Positions 33,652-44,044 of a stretch of 64,000 bases of DNA are shown in pieces. How positions within the stretch are numbered: the stretch's first letter is position 1; every line of letters begins with the position of its first letter. A model generated the notes under the pieces. It saw only the letters and a program-made list of their open reading frames with translations, did no database searches and was not told where the DNA came from. The stretch comes from Polynucleobacter sp. Tro8-14-1 (lineage in GTDB: Bacteria > Pseudomonadota > Gammaproteobacteria > Burkholderiales > Burkholderiaceae), in NCBI RefSeq assembly GCF_018881655.1, contig NZ_JACVPX010000004.1, positions 1 to 64,000 of the forward strand, written 5' to 3'. The position numbers were made by a program, and so were the translations under genes.

Positions 33652-35115
33652 TTAACTCAGAACAATATCGTATTGCTCTTGGCGGAAGCTACCTTCCGCT
33701 TGTAGGGTAATTGGCTTGCCAATGAAATCCCCCAACTGCGCCAAGAATTGATTCTCTTCCTCTAGAAATAAATCAATTACATCAGGCGCAGCCACAATCC
33801 TAAATTCACGTGGATTAAATTGGCGGTGCTCTCGCACAATTTCCCGCAAAATCTCATAACAAATCGTTTGGGCAGTTTTAATCTCACCTTTGCCAAGGCA
33901 AGTGGCGCAAGGTTCACAAGTGATATGGGCTAAGGACTCACGCGTCCGTTTGCGGGTCATTTCTACCAAGCCTAATGCAGAAAAGTCGCTTACTGAGGTG
34001 CGTGCATGATCGCGTTCAAGATTACGTTTGAGTTCATGCAACACAGATTCTTGATGGTCTTTGCCAATCATGTCGATGAAATCAATGATGATGATTCCAC
34101 CCAGATTGCGTAAACGGAGTTGACGTGCAATCGCTTGGGCTGCCTCTAGATTGGTTTTAAAGACAGTGTCATCGAGATTGCGTGCACCGACGTAACTACC
34201 TGTGTTCACATCAATCGTAGTCATCGACTCTGTTTGATCGATCATGAGGTAGCCACCAGACTTGAGATCGACTCGGCGACCTAGTGCTTTATTAATCTCC
34301 GCATCAACATCAAATAAGTCAAAGAGTGCGCGTTCGCCGCGATGCAGAGTCAACTTACCTAAAAGGTTAGGCATGTAGGCATTTGTAAATGCTTTGAGCT
34401 TCTCAAAATTCTCGGCAGAATCCACACGGATTTGGGTGGTGTCCTCACCGGCAACATCGCGCAATACCCGCTCTGCTAGGCTAAGGTCCTGATAGAGTAG
34501 GGTAGGCGCCGGATTGTGTTTCATGGCTGCATGAATGTTTTCCCAGGTAGTTCGCAGGTAAAGCATGTCATGCTGTAGTTCTGTATCGGATGCATCTTGA
34601 GCGCTAGTGCGGACGATGATGCCGCCTTTTTCGTCTTCAGCCATTAGACCTGCAAGACGCGCCTTAATGGCTTCGCGTTCTTCAGGTTGATCAATCCGCT
34701 GAGAAACACCAATATATTTTTCGGTAGCGGTATCGCTACCTGCTGGCGGTAGATAAACTAAATTGCGTCCAGCAATACTCAGTTGGGTTGTTAAGCGTGC
34801 ACCTTTTGTCCCTAAAGGGTCTTTTAATACCTGCACCAACAGTGTTTGACCTTCAAATAATAATTTTTCAATTTGTGCTTGAGGATTATTTTGTGTGATG
34901 TCAGCGACGTGCATAAATGCCGTGCGCTCAAGACCGATTTCGATAAATGCGGATTGCATGCCTGGCAGTACACGAACGACTTTGGCTAAATAGATATTTC
35001 CCACGATACCGCGTTGGCGAGTGCGCTCAATTTGTAGCTCTTGAACTGCTCCTTGCTGAATTAAAGCAACGCGCGTTTCTTGCGGGGTGATATTGATCAG
35101 TATTTCTTCATTCAT
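33652..35115 (-). CDS. rng: Ribonuclease G
   Basis: The 487-residue protein has an N-terminal S1-like domain (about 35-120), the RNase E/G catalytic domain with GGIIIIDFIDM (metal-binding aspartates) and the zinc-link cysteines in CEPCATCLGKG (about 402-412). It lacks the long C-terminal scaffold of RNase E. It matures the 5' end of 16S rRNA and decays mRNA. It overlaps maf by 4 bases and ends a long minus-strand block. Confidence 0.93.
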   Translation of the reverse strand: MNEEILINITPQETRVALIQQGAVQELQIERTRQRGIVGNIYLAKVVRVLPGMQSAFIEIGLERTAFMHVADITQNNPQAQIEKLLFEGQTLLVQVLKDPLGTKGARLTTQLSIAGRNLVYLPPAGSDTATEKYIGVSQRIDQPEEREAIKARLAGLMAEDEKGGIIVRTSAQDASDTELQHDMLYLRTTWENIHAAMKHNPAPTLLYQDLSLAERVLRDVAGEDTTQIRVDSAENFEKLKAFTNAYMPNLLGKLTLHRGERALFDLFDVDAEINKALGRRVDLKSGGYLMIDQTESMTTIDVNTGSYVGARNLDDTVFKTNLEAAQAIARQLRLRNLGGIIIIDFIDMIGKDHQESVLHELKRNLERDHARTSVSDFSALGLVEMTRKRTRESLAHITCEPCATCLGKGEIKTAQTICYEILREIVREHRQFNPREFRIVAAPDVIDLFLEEENQFLAQLGDFIGKPITLQAEGSFRQEQYDIVLS

Positions 35116-35747
35116 ATGCTGCTGACTTGGGCGCGATCTAGTAAAAGCTTTGTTTCATAAATAGGTAGGCCCATGATACCGCTATAGCTACCCTGAATTG
35201 AGGGAATAAAAGACCCACCCAAGCCCTGTATGCCATAGGCGCCAGCCTTACCAAAGGGCTCGCCGCTAGCGATGTAGCTGTCAATCTGCTCTTTCGACAA
35301 AACGGCAAACTGAACTTGAGAAATCTGTACAAGCTGTATGGGTTTTTCATCGGGGCTCACGGTTATCGCTACCGAGCTCAGTACTTCATGTACTTTGCCG
35401 CTGAGCATAGTCAGAATTCGGGCGGCATCCGCTGCGTCAACCGGTTTACCCAGAATTTCACCATCAGGATACTTAGGTAAGCTTACAGTGGTATCGGCGC
35501 AGAGTATCGGAGCCCAGGGTAAGCCACTTTTTTTCCATCGGCTGAGTGCTGCAGCACTTTTTGCCAAGGTAACGCGTTCTACATAGGCGTGTGCTTTTTC
35601 TTGTGGAAGAGGAGTTTCGATGCTCTCACTATCTTCATCGGGACTTGGCTGTAGCATTTCAAAGCGAACACCCATTTGCCTCAAGATCTCTTGGCGGCGA
35701 GGACTTTGCGAAGCCAGATAAATAAAAGAGTTCAACGGATTACTCAC
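35112..35747 (-). CDS. Maf-family dTTP/UTP pyrophosphatase
   Basis: The 211-residue protein has the Maf signature [31 protein letters not shown] and [12 protein letters not shown]. The last motif fits the YhdE-type dTTP/UTP-specific branch rather than YceF. It removes non-canonical or excess nucleotides. It overlaps rng by 4 and rlmH by 8 bases. Confidence 0.88.
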   Translation of the reverse strand: MSNPLNSFIYLASQSPRRQEILRQMGVRFEMLQPSPDEDSESIETPLPQEKAHAYVERVTLAKSAAALSRWKKSGLPWAPILCADTTVSLPKYPDGEILGKPVDAADAARILTMLSGKVHEVLSSVAITVSPDEKPIQLVQISQVQFAVLSKEQIDSYIASGEPFGKAGAYGIQGLGGSFIPSIQGSYSGIMGLPIYETKLLLDRAQVSSI

Positions 35748-36183
35748 GATGATAGGGGTGGCCTTGCAGAATAGTCCAGGCTCGATAAAGCTGCTCTACT
35801 AACATGACTCTGGCCATGGCATGTGGCAAGGTAAGACTGGAGAGTCGCCACATGGCTTGCGCACCTGCTTTCAGACTAGGGTCCAAGCCATCCGCACCAC
35901 CAATTAAAAAGGTAATGTCAAAACCTTCTTGGCGCCAGCTGGCTAGTTGCGTTGCTAAGTTCTGAGTGGTTTGGTCTTTGCCTCGTTCATCCAAAGCGAT
36001 CACTCTGGATCCCTTGGGAATGGCTGCTGCAATTTTTACAGCTTCTTTTGCGGGTGTGAGATCAGGCTTGATCTCTTTGATTTCAATACTGCAGTCAGCA
36101 GGCATTCTTTTGATGTAGTCATGAGTTGCCGTAGCAACCCAATCAGGCATCTTATGACCAACGGAAACGATGGTGAGCCGCAT
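35740..36183 (-). CDS. rlmH: 23S rRNA pseudouridine-1915 N3-methyltransferase RlmH
   Basis: The 147-residue SPOUT methyltransferase has the S-adenosylmethionine-binding knot [13 protein letters not shown] (about 90-102) and the C-terminal [20 protein letters not shown]. It methylates pseudouridine 1915 in helix 69 of 23S rRNA. It lies next to rsfS, another late ribosome factor, 20 bases away. Confidence 0.95.
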   Translation of the reverse strand: MRLTIVSVGHKMPDWVATATHDYIKRMPADCSIEIKEIKPDLTPAKEAVKIAAAIPKGSRVIALDERGKDQTTQNLATQLASWRQEGFDITFLIGGADGLDPSLKAGAQAMWRLSSLTLPHAMARVMLVEQLYRAWTILQGHPYHRE

Positions 36184-36203
36184 TGCCGCAAGTGATGACG
36201 AGA

Positions 36204-36593
36204 TTACTCGTCGTCTTCGGATTCGCTGGCCTTAACAAGACCTTTGTCACCGGCTAATTTCACGCGTACAGGTTTAGCACCCCACATACCTTCAAGCTGA
36301 TAGTAGGAGCGCAACATTGGTTGCAAAATATGTACGACGATGTCGCCACAATCAACCAATACCCATTCGCCAGTTTCTAAACCTTCGATAGAAATGACTT
36401 CTCCACCTTTAGCATTCACCTCTTCTTTAACCGACATGGCTAAAGAGCGGGTTTGGCGATTACTAGAACCAGTGGCAATAACCACTCGATCAAATAACTC
36501 GCTTAATTTAGTGGTGTCATACACGCGGATATCTTGTGCTTTAACATCTTCTAGGGCATCAATCACGACGCGTTGTAATTTACGTAAGTCCAT
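36204..36593 (-). CDS. rsfS: Ribosome silencing factor RsfS
   Basis: The 129-residue protein shows the RsfS/DUF143 core: [33 protein letters not shown] and [15 protein letters not shown]. It binds L14 and blocks subunit joining in poor growth conditions. It ends in an acidic tail. It is placed between nadD and rlmH as in most proteobacteria. Confidence 0.94.
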   Translation of the reverse strand: MDLRKLQRVVIDALEDVKAQDIRVYDTTKLSELFDRVVIATGSSNRQTRSLAMSVKEEVNAKGGEVISIEGLETGEWVLVDCGDIVVHILQPMLRSYYQLEGMWGAKPVRVKLAGDKGLVKASESEDDE

Positions 36594-36638
36594 ATTTTCT
36601 CGGCAATAATTTTTCTAATTAGAGTGATCTTAGCTTGA

Positions 36639-37337
36639 TTACTGGTACAAGCCCAGATTTGTAATGATTTCTAGGGTGTGGGTTGGAATTTGCTCGGATG
36701 CAATAGAGCTCCGTGAGCTGGATTTGAGACGTTCTCGTAATGCAGTTGAGGATAGATCAATATTCAAGCTTTCATCGATGTATATGAGGCCTGCAGCGCT
36801 ATTTTCAAGGGCATCGGCGTCCGATGTTTGATGGACCTCCAAAAATTGACCTACTTCAGAGCTAATTTCTAGCTTTAAATCATGGTGTGGCCTAGTCGCC
36901 ACCGCAAAATTCACATACTGGCTCAGTTTTTCCCAAGAGTTCCAGCTAGGGAGGGCAACCAGAGAGTCTGCTCCCATCAGCCAAGTCAGGCTAGCATTTG
37001 TTCCAAAGCGCTCACGTAAGGCTTTAACGGTATCAATCGCATAACTAGGCCCAGCGCAATCTATCTCCATACGATCAATGCCTACTTGAGTGGGAATCTT
37101 GAGATATAAAAATGCGCGCGCTAAATCAATGCCCGCAGCTTCAGTCAACTTGAGGCGCATTTCTGCGGGAGTAATGCCGGCTCCCTTTTGCCAAGGCTCA
37201 CCACTCGGAATAAGTAGCAGTGCATCTAAGCGGAGTAGCTTTGCAAAATGCGTAGCTAATTTCAAATGACCCACATGTGGAGGATCAAATGTACCTCCAA
37301 GAATGCCAATTTTCTTTATAGCGCTCAAGCTAGCCAA
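36639..37337 (-). CDS. nadD: Nicotinate-nucleotide adenylyltransferase
   Basis: The 232-residue protein has the nucleotidyltransferase motif [15 protein letters not shown] (HxGH) and the C-terminal SSTALRERL (SxTxxR). It makes nicotinate adenine dinucleotide in NAD synthesis. It overlaps hemF by 13 bases. Confidence 0.94.
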   Translation of the reverse strand: MASLSAIKKIGILGGTFDPPHVGHLKLATHFAKLLRLDALLLIPSGEPWQKGAGITPAEMRLKLTEAAGIDLARAFLYLKIPTQVGIDRMEIDCAGPSYAIDTVKALRERFGTNASLTWLMGADSLVALPSWNSWEKLSQYVNFAVATRPHHDLKLEISSEVGQFLEVHQTSDADALENSAAGLIYIDESLNIDLSSTALRERLKSSSRSSIASEQIPTHTLEIITNLGLYQ

Positions 37338-38257
37338 TCTCGTGGCTTAAGGTAATAGTCATACAGCTTGGCCTCAGGAGTACCAGGCTTGGGTTGCCAG
37401 TTGTACCACCACTGAACTACTGGTGGCATCGACATCAAAATAGATTCGGTGCGACCACCAGAGTGCAAACCAAAGATAGTTCCACGATCAAAGATCAAGT
37501 TGTACTCTACATAGCGACCGCGGCGATATTCTTGGAAGGACTTTTCTTCGGGAGTGAAGCTGTCTTGATAGCGGCGCTGCACGATTGGTAGGTACGCATC
37601 GATAAATGCATCCCCAACTGCACGGGTCATTGCAAAACTTTTCTCAAAACCAAGCTCATTAAAATCATCAAAGAAAACGCCGCCAATACCACGCGGTTCT
37701 TCACGGTGTTTTAAGTAAAAGTATTCATCGCACCATTTTTTAAAACGAGGGTAGAGCTCCTCACCAAAAGGGTCTAAGGCATCTTTAGCGGTTTGATGAA
37801 AGTGTTTGCAGTCTTCATCAACGCCGTAATAGGGTGTGAGGTCAAAGCCACCCCCAAACCACCATACCGGCTCTTTACCAGGCGCTTGCGCAATAAAGCA
37901 ACGCACATTCATATGCGTGGTGGGTACTTTGGGGTTATTCGGGTGGAATACCAAAGACACGCCCATTGCTTCAAAGCTACGACCTGCTACCTCTGGACGA
38001 TGATGTGATGCAGAAGGGGGCATTTGATCGCCACGGACATGGGAGAAGCCTACTCCACCTTTTTCCAGAATATTGCCGCCATCCAAAATGCAGGTGCGAC
38101 CATAACCCTTGAGTTTGCTGTCTTCAGGTTTGTGCCACTCATCAGCAACAAAGACCTTGCCATCCAAAGCACTCATTGCACTTGTGATTCGGTCTTGCAA
38201 GCCTAAAAAATACTCTTTTAAGGTTGCGATATCGATTTGGGTCTGTTGATCTGACAA
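37325..38257 (-). CDS. hemF: Oxygen-dependent coproporphyrinogen III oxidase
   Basis: The 310-residue protein carries the HemF signatures [33 protein letters not shown] and [11 protein letters not shown]...[15 protein letters not shown]. It converts coproporphyrinogen III to protoporphyrinogen IX with oxygen, so the organism is at least partly aerobic. It lies 21 bases after purD. Confidence 0.95.
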   Translation of the reverse strand: MSDQQTQIDIATLKEYFLGLQDRITSAMSALDGKVFVADEWHKPEDSKLKGYGRTCILDGGNILEKGGVGFSHVRGDQMPPSASHHRPEVAGRSFEAMGVSLVFHPNNPKVPTTHMNVRCFIAQAPGKEPVWWFGGGFDLTPYYGVDEDCKHFHQTAKDALDPFGEELYPRFKKWCDEYFYLKHREEPRGIGGVFFDDFNELGFEKSFAMTRAVGDAFIDAYLPIVQRRYQDSFTPEEKSFQEYRRGRYVEYNLIFDRGTIFGLHSGGRTESILMSMPPVVQWWYNWQPKPGTPEAKLYDYYLKPRDWLA

Positions 38258-38278
38258 GGGCGTTCTAACTTGATGGGT

Positions 38279-39556
38279 TTACTTAATTGCGCGGTAGCCA
38301 ATATCTTTGCGATATTGCATGCCGTCAAATTGGATATGGTTGATGGCTTCGTATGCTTTTTGTTGGGCACCACGTACAGTATCTGCGAGACCTACTACGC
38401 ACATCACCCGTCCACCGGAGGTCACTACTTTGCCATCTTGCAATTTCGTACCAGCATGGAAGGCAATTTGATCTTCAGTATCAGCCGGAATGCCGGTAAT
38501 AACATCACCTGCACGCGGGGTATCAGGGTAATTGTGGGCTGCAAGCACAACACCTAAAGCAGTGCGGCGATCCCATTCCAGCTCAACTTCATTGAGCGTG
38601 CCGTCAACTGCATGATCTAATGCATTGACGAGGTCACTGCGCAGGCGAGCCATGATCGGTTGTGTTTCTGGGTCGCCCATGCGGCAGTTAAATTCTAAGG
38701 TCTTAATCTTGCCATCAGGCGTGATCATGAGACCCGCATACAAGAAGCCTGTATACGGAATGCCATCTGCTTGCATGCCCTTCACTGTTGGCATGATCAC
38801 TTCACGCAATGCACGTGCATGAATTTCTGGAGTAACAACTGGTGCAGGGGAGTAAGCACCCATGCCGCCAGTATTCGGTCCTTGGTCAGCATCGAGTAAA
38901 CGCTTGTGATCTTGGCTAGTAGCTAATGCAAGAACATTCTTGCCATCCACGAGAACAATGAAGCTAGCTTCTTCACCTGTTAGGAATTCTTCAATCACCA
39001 CACGGGCACCTGCATTGCCTAATTTGTTATCAGCCAACATCATGTCAACTGCGGCATGCGCCTCTTCAAGACTCATTGCCACTACAACACCTTTACCTGC
39101 CGCAAGGCCGTCAGCCTTAATCACAATTGGCGCACCCTTGGCATCAATATAAGCATGCGCTTCAAGTGCGCTAGAAAACGTTTGGTAATCGGCTGTTGGA
39201 ATACCATGACGCTTCATAAAGGCTTTAGAAAAGTCTTTAGAGGATTCCAGTTGAGCTGCCAATTGAGTTGGGCCAAAAATACGCAAGCCATTATTACGAA
39301 ATACATCCACGATGCCAGCAGCAAGTGGCGCTTCTGGACCTACAACCGTTAGGTGTATCTTCTCGCGCTTAGCAAAGTCAGCCAGCTCTTGTAATCCAGT
39401 GATCGGTAAGTTCTCAATGCCAGCAGCGGTTTGTTTAGCGGTAGCTGTACCGCCATTACCAGGAGCAACATAAACCGTTTGGACTTGTGGGGATTGAGCC
39501 AGTTTCCAGGCTAAAGCATGTTCGCGTCCGCCAGATCCGATTAAGAGAATTTTCAT
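38279..39556 (-). CDS. purD: Phosphoribosylamine-glycine ligase
   Basis: The 425-residue ATP-grasp enzyme has MKILLIGSGGREHALAWKL, the ATP-binding KADGLAAGKGVVV and EFNCRMGDPETQP. It performs the second step of purine synthesis. The 64-base gap upstream separates it from yebC. Confidence 0.95.
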   Translation of the reverse strand: MKILLIGSGGREHALAWKLAQSPQVQTVYVAPGNGGTATAKQTAAGIENLPITGLQELADFAKREKIHLTVVGPEAPLAAGIVDVFRNNGLRIFGPTQLAAQLESSKDFSKAFMKRHGIPTADYQTFSSALEAHAYIDAKGAPIVIKADGLAAGKGVVVAMSLEEAHAAVDMMLADNKLGNAGARVVIEEFLTGEEASFIVLVDGKNVLALATSQDHKRLLDADQGPNTGGMGAYSPAPVVTPEIHARALREVIMPTVKGMQADGIPYTGFLYAGLMITPDGKIKTLEFNCRMGDPETQPIMARLRSDLVNALDHAVDGTLNEVELEWDRRTALGVVLAAHNYPDTPRAGDVITGIPADTEDQIAFHAGTKLQDGKVVTSGGRVMCVVGLADTVRGAQQKAYEAINHIQFDGMQYRKDIGYRAIK

Positions 39557-39620
39557 AACGATAGTTTGTCAGTATTAATGAAGTAAAAATGCAGTAAATT
39601 TTTTATATATGCAAAGTCGA

Positions 39621-40340
39621 TTAAAGAGCAGCATTCGTAAATACTTCTTGAACGTCATCTAAGTTCTCAAGCGCATCTAACAATTTCTGCATACTCTCAG
39701 CCTGATCACCTTCCAAGGCGATCTCAGTCTCAGGGCGCATGGCAACCGTTGCAAGCTCAGGCTTGAGACCCGCTTTACTAATGGCATCTTGTACGTTTGA
39801 AAAATCAGGAACGGGAGACAACACTTCTAAAGAGCCGTCGTCATGAGTGATCACATCCTCGGCGCCAGCATCTAAAGCTACTTCCATGAGTTGATCTTCA
39901 CTGGTGCCCGGAGCAAATAACATTTGACCGCAGTGTTTGAATAAAAATGCAACAGAACCTTCGGTACCCATATTGCCGCCATTCTTATTAAAAGCATGGC
40001 GAACTTCAGCAACGGTGCGGGTACGGTTATCGGTTAAGCAATCCACAATAATGGCGGCGCCATTCATGCCATAACCCTCATAACGAATTTCTTCGTAGTT
40101 CACGCCTTCTAGAGATCCAGTGCCGCGTTGAATCGCTCTTTGCACGTTATCGTTTGGCATATTGGAGTCTTTGGCCTTATCAATAGCTAGGCGTAAACGT
40201 GGGTTAGTAGCAATATCACCACCGCCTAATTTGGCGGCTACGGTAATTTCTTTAATGAGTTTGGTCCAAATCTTGCCGCGTTTTTCGTCCTGACGACCTT
40301 TGCGGTGCTGAATATTGGCCCATTTCGAATGGCCGGCCAT
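39621..40340 (-). CDS. YebC/PmpR-family protein
   Basis: The 239-residue protein starts [18 protein letters not shown], the invariant YebC beginning, and has [12 protein letters not shown] and an acidic C-terminal domain. Family members act as transcription regulators, and more recently as factors helping translation through proline stretches. It is the first gene of the purD-hemF block. Confidence 0.92.
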   Translation of the reverse strand: MAGHSKWANIQHRKGRQDEKRGKIWTKLIKEITVAAKLGGGDIATNPRLRLAIDKAKDSNMPNDNVQRAIQRGTGSLEGVNYEEIRYEGYGMNGAAIIVDCLTDNRTRTVAEVRHAFNKNGGNMGTEGSVAFLFKHCGQMLFAPGTSEDQLMEVALDAGAEDVITHDDGSLEVLSPVPDFSNVQDAISKAGLKPELATVAMRPETEIALEGDQAESMQKLLDALENLDDVQEVFTNAAL

Positions 40341-40492
40341 ACGGGTAAGTCCTTTTAATAATTTGGCTAGAAGAGCTCATTTTAAGGGGTTCTAGACCCA
40401 AGGTAGGGGGTATCTGACCATTTTTTGTTACACTCTCATGTCTTAGCAGTAACAAAGTAGCAAAGTAAGCAGAATTTCCACTGCAAACACCT

Positions 40493-40577
40493 GCCTCGGT
40501 GATGGAATTGGTAGACGTGCCGGACTCAAAATCCGGTGCCGCAAGGCGTGGCGGTTCGAGTCCGCCCCGAGGCACCA
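40493..40577 (+). tRNA. tRNA-Leu (anticodon CAA), CCA encoded
   Basis: The 85-base class II cloverleaf has acceptor GCCTCGG pairing with CCGAGGC, anticodon loop CTCAAAA and a long variable arm TGCCGCAAGGCG. The T arm reads GGCGG-TTCGAGT-CCGCC, and CCA is encoded at the end. Confidence 0.96.
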
Positions 40578-40615
40578 CTCAAAGACTGTTCAGTCCGTGA
40601 GCATTTCCAGATTAT

Positions 40616-41557
40616 TTAAATTTCGTAAGTCTCGGATTCGTTATTCATTGCCTGCTCAACAATCTTCTTGGTGAGCGTTGGTGAGAAGAGTTCAATGAAG
40701 GTGTAAACAAATGAGCGCAAGTAAGCGCCTTGTTTGACCCCAAGATGGGTCACATTGTTACCAAATAAATGTCCCGCAGGAATCACTTTAAGATTGCGAT
40801 CTCGATCGGGGTCATAAGCATGACCCGCAACAATACCAATGCCCATACCCGTTTCTACATAAGTCTTAATGACGTCGGCATCAATCGCTTCCAAAATAAT
40901 ATCGGGCGTAATGTTTCTTTGCGCAAAGGCTGCATCAACCTTGCTGCGACCAGCAAATGCTTTGTCGTAGGTGATGATTGGGTACTTAGCAATCTCTTCG
41001 AGAGTAAGTGTTGCCTGGTTGAGGAGGGGGTGGCTTAGCGGCACCATGAGCACGTGTTGCCATTGATAGCCGGGCAAAGCCAGTACGCCCGGAGTATTCG
41101 CAATCCCTTCAGTAGCAATGGCAATATCCGCGCGATCATGTGTGAGTAGCTCTGCAATTTGACCTGGGTTACCTTGCTGAATACTCACCTTTACCTTTGG
41201 AAAGCGTTTAGTAAATTCAGTCAGCACTTTAGGAAGTGCGTAGCGCGCTTGTGTATGGGTGGTGGCAATGACGAGACTACCTTGATCTTGACTAGCAAAA
41301 TCCTTACCCACTCTCTTCAGTGTTTCCACTTCATCAAGGATGCGTTCAACCGAGCTCAAAATGCGTTTACCTGGTTCCGTCAAGGAGCGAATCCGCTTGC
41401 CATGGCGACGAAAGATCTCCACGCCTAACTCATCCTCCAATTCGATAATTGCTTTAGAAACCCCTGGTTGAGAGGTGAATAAGGCTTTAGCGGCAGTGGT
41501 TAAGTTGAAGTTTTGCCTAACGGCTTCACGCACAAAGCGAAATTGGTGGAGATTCAT
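40616..41557 (-). CDS. CysB-like LysR regulator
   Basis: The 313-residue protein has an N-terminal HTH (FNLTTAAKALFTSQPGVSKAIIELEDELG) and a substrate-binding domain with ATTHTQARYALPKVL and the sulfate/acetylserine-site region TYDKAFAGRSKVDAAF. These match CysB/Cbl, activators of sulfur assimilation sensing O-acetylserine. No sulfur genes are beside it in this window. Confidence 0.87.
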   Translation of the reverse strand: MNLHQFRFVREAVRQNFNLTTAAKALFTSQPGVSKAIIELEDELGVEIFRRHGKRIRSLTEPGKRILSSVERILDEVETLKRVGKDFASQDQGSLVIATTHTQARYALPKVLTEFTKRFPKVKVSIQQGNPGQIAELLTHDRADIAIATEGIANTPGVLALPGYQWQHVLMVPLSHPLLNQATLTLEEIAKYPIITYDKAFAGRSKVDAAFAQRNITPDIILEAIDADVIKTYVETGMGIGIVAGHAYDPDRDRNLKVIPAGHLFGNNVTHLGVKQGAYLRSFVYTFIELFSPTLTKKIVEQAMNNESETYEI

Positions 41558-41619
41558 AAGGATTCCTGTCTATATATCAGCAATGATATAGGAATCAAAT
41601 TCTAAATGATTTTTGGGTA

Positions 41620-42774
41620 TTAAGCCTTAGAAACCCAGCGCAACCCGAATAGTGCCAAAAGGAAGTAGAGCAAAGGCGGGGTAAGCGCTGTTAGAAGCGC
41701 TGGCCAAGAGCCCAAAAGCCCTACGTTGGAGAAGAGGGAATTAAATAGCTGGAAGCTCATGCCCAGCATGATTCCGCCAAACACTTTAATGCCAACGCTT
41801 CCTGCTCGAACCTTAAGGTATGCAAAGGGAAGGGCTAGCGCGAGCATCACAAAAATAGTGAAGGGATAAACCACTTTCTTCCAGAAGGCGATGGAATGTC
41901 TCTGCGCATCTTGTTTGTTTTCACGAAGGTGGGAGATAAAGCGACCCAAGCTCATGATCGACATTTTTTCAGGACTAATTAAAAGCACATTCAAAATTTG
42001 GGGCGTGACCTCCGATTCCAAAGTGAGAATCGGGTGCGTAAAAGTTTGCGCAGAAAAAACGGGGTTCAGTGGGTCAGACTGCCTTGTTTCTTTAAAGCGA
42101 GTTTCGGTGACGTCATTTAAAACCCAAATGCCAGTCTCATCAAACTGTCCGGAGGCTGCGCTACGGATTGAGAGAAGATGATAGGTGTCATCAAACTCAT
42201 ACATACGGATATTTTGAATCTCATTATCCTTGTCAACTTTGCCCACGTTGACATAGCGCACTCCTGGACGCACGGGCCCGCTGCCATCCTCATCGCGTAG
42301 GCGATCTTTTACCCAAACACCCGTTTTAAATTGTGACGTATAGGCTGAGCCCATAGCCTTCATGCGAATCTGGTCAGACTTTGCTTCGGAATAAGGGCCA
42401 ACCCATTCACTCATGATGAGTGTGAGCGCTATTAATGGAAGTGAAATTTTTGTGAGAGTAATGAGCCCACGTTTAACGTCTAATCCAGCGATACGCAAAA
42501 TGGTGAACTCAGACTGGCTAGCCAGCATTGCAAATACATAGATACTGCCAATCAAGCCTGCAATGGGGATGATTTCTGAAATGCGGCTTGGGGCTTTCAG
42601 AAGTACATGAAGTAGCGCTAGAGGAAGCGTGTAGCCCCCCTGCACGGACCCTAACTCGCTCAAGATATCGAAGAACAAAAACAAAGCTACCAAGGCGAAC
42701 AAGATAAAGCCAAAAGCAGCATAAATCTGCTTGGCTAAATAGCGCTCGTAAATAAAAGGAAAGAGCAATTTCAT
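41620..42774 (-). CDS. lptG: LPS export permease LptG
   Basis: The 384-residue protein has three N-terminal and three C-terminal membrane segments around a periplasmic beta-jellyroll domain (about 135-270). It starts MKLLFPFIYERYLAKQIY; the ATG at 42774 overlaps the lptF stop by 4 bases and is preferred over an upstream ATG at 42813. With LptF and LptB it extracts LPS from the inner membrane. Confidence 0.93.
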   Translation of the reverse strand: MKLLFPFIYERYLAKQIYAAFGFILFALVALFLFFDILSELGSVQGGYTLPLALLHVLLKAPSRISEIIPIAGLIGSIYVFAMLASQSEFTILRIAGLDVKRGLITLTKISLPLIALTLIMSEWVGPYSEAKSDQIRMKAMGSAYTSQFKTGVWVKDRLRDEDGSGPVRPGVRYVNVGKVDKDNEIQNIRMYEFDDTYHLLSIRSAASGQFDETGIWVLNDVTETRFKETRQSDPLNPVFSAQTFTHPILTLESEVTPQILNVLLISPEKMSIMSLGRFISHLRENKQDAQRHSIAFWKKVVYPFTIFVMLALALPFAYLKVRAGSVGIKVFGGIMLGMSFQLFNSLFSNVGLLGSWPALLTALTPPLLYFLLALFGLRWVSKA

Positions 42775-43886
42775 TTGGCGGCCATAGAGGCAGGCAATTG
42801 ACGGCGCCACCACTTTAGAGAAGGATTAATGCGATTGCGAATTAAAGCTATCGCAATTAATAGGGCGAGCAAATGAATAGGCCAAATAGCAACAAATACA
42901 GTGACCTTGCCTTGTGAGACAAAATTTTGCGTCAGGTTCAGTAAGTTGCTATAGATTAAATAAATTAAGACCGCATAAAACATCGCAGTGTAATTACCCA
43001 AGCGAGGGTTTACATAAGCAAGCGGAATTGCAATCAGTACCAAACCCAATGCCATTAATGGCAATCCAATGCGCCAAAGTAACTCAGCACGATTGGGGCT
43101 GGTAGAGTTTGGATTGGGGTCATCTAAAAGCTCAGTGATCGTCTTCTCGCGATCGCGTGGTGGGGGCGCCAATGATTCTTTGCTCCGTATCTTGGTGCTG
43201 TATTCGTTAAATTCCAGAATTCTGAAATCGGGCTGAGTGGGTTGCCCCTCATAGCGTCTACCGTTATGCATCACGATGGATTTCTCACCACCTGCAGAGT
43301 TTTGAATAAATCCAGTTTGGGAAACTGCAATGCTCAGCCGACCATTCTTGGAATCAGCTACGAAGATATTCTTGACTTCGCTTTTATCAACATCGAGCTC
43401 TTCAATAAAAAATACACGCTCTGCTTTTGCGGACTCTTTGAATTGTCCGGCGCTCACCATGGATACGTCATCACGTTGTTGAAAGCGTTGACTAATTAAA
43501 GTGGATTCTCGGTTGGCCCAGGGCCACACAAAAAGAGCCAGGAGCGCGATCACAATAATGAACGGCGTGGCAAATTGCATGATAGGGCGAATAAGATTGG
43601 TAACGCTTAGACCACTAGCAAACCACACAATCATTTCAGAATCTTTGTACCAGCGCACCAGAACAATTAATGTTGCGACAAATAGTGAGACTGTTAAAAG
43701 AACCGCAAGATAACCCAGGGTAGCTAAGGCAATTAACACTAGAGCGTCTTTTGGATTGACCGCCCCGTTAGCGGCATAACCCAAAATTCGGATCACCAAG
43801 GTGGTCACCATAATGGTGACTAAGACCAAAAAGACCCCGCCAGTCGTAAAACTGAGTTCGCGGCGAAGGGCCTGGTTAAAAATCAT
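42771..43886 (-). CDS. lptF: LPS export permease LptF
   Basis: The 371-residue protein has the LptF start IFNQALRRELSFTTGGVFLVL, six membrane segments and a periplasmic domain with LFVWPWANRESTLISQRFQQRDDVSMVSAGQF. It is the partner of LptG in the LptB2FG transporter. A 158-base divergent gap separates it from pepA. Confidence 0.93.
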   Translation of the reverse strand: MIFNQALRRELSFTTGGVFLVLVTIMVTTLVIRILGYAANGAVNPKDALVLIALATLGYLAVLLTVSLFVATLIVLVRWYKDSEMIVWFASGLSVTNLIRPIMQFATPFIIVIALLALFVWPWANRESTLISQRFQQRDDVSMVSAGQFKESAKAERVFFIEELDVDKSEVKNIFVADSKNGRLSIAVSQTGFIQNSAGGEKSIVMHNGRRYEGQPTQPDFRILEFNEYSTKIRSKESLAPPPRDREKTITELLDDPNPNSTSPNRAELLWRIGLPLMALGLVLIAIPLAYVNPRLGNYTAMFYAVLIYLIYSNLLNLTQNFVSQGKVTVFVAIWPIHLLALLIAIALIRNRINPSLKWWRRQLPASMAAK

Positions 43887-44044
43887 GAGAATTTATAGGT
43901 CTGGACTTGAAGGGTTATTGGGCTTGTAAATGGCTTATATTGCTGCAGGTAAGGGAAGTTATTCTCATGTCGGAGGATAATGGATAAACGTCCCAAATTA
44001 GCAGATTACCCCCTTTTGAAGCGACCAAAACACTGTAATAGATT

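Noticed and set aside
40252-40578. Minus-strand frame of 108 codons across tRNA-Leu
   Set aside because: It reads through the tRNA and the yebC start and gives the well-known false protein GGLEPPRLAAPDFESG; not a gene.
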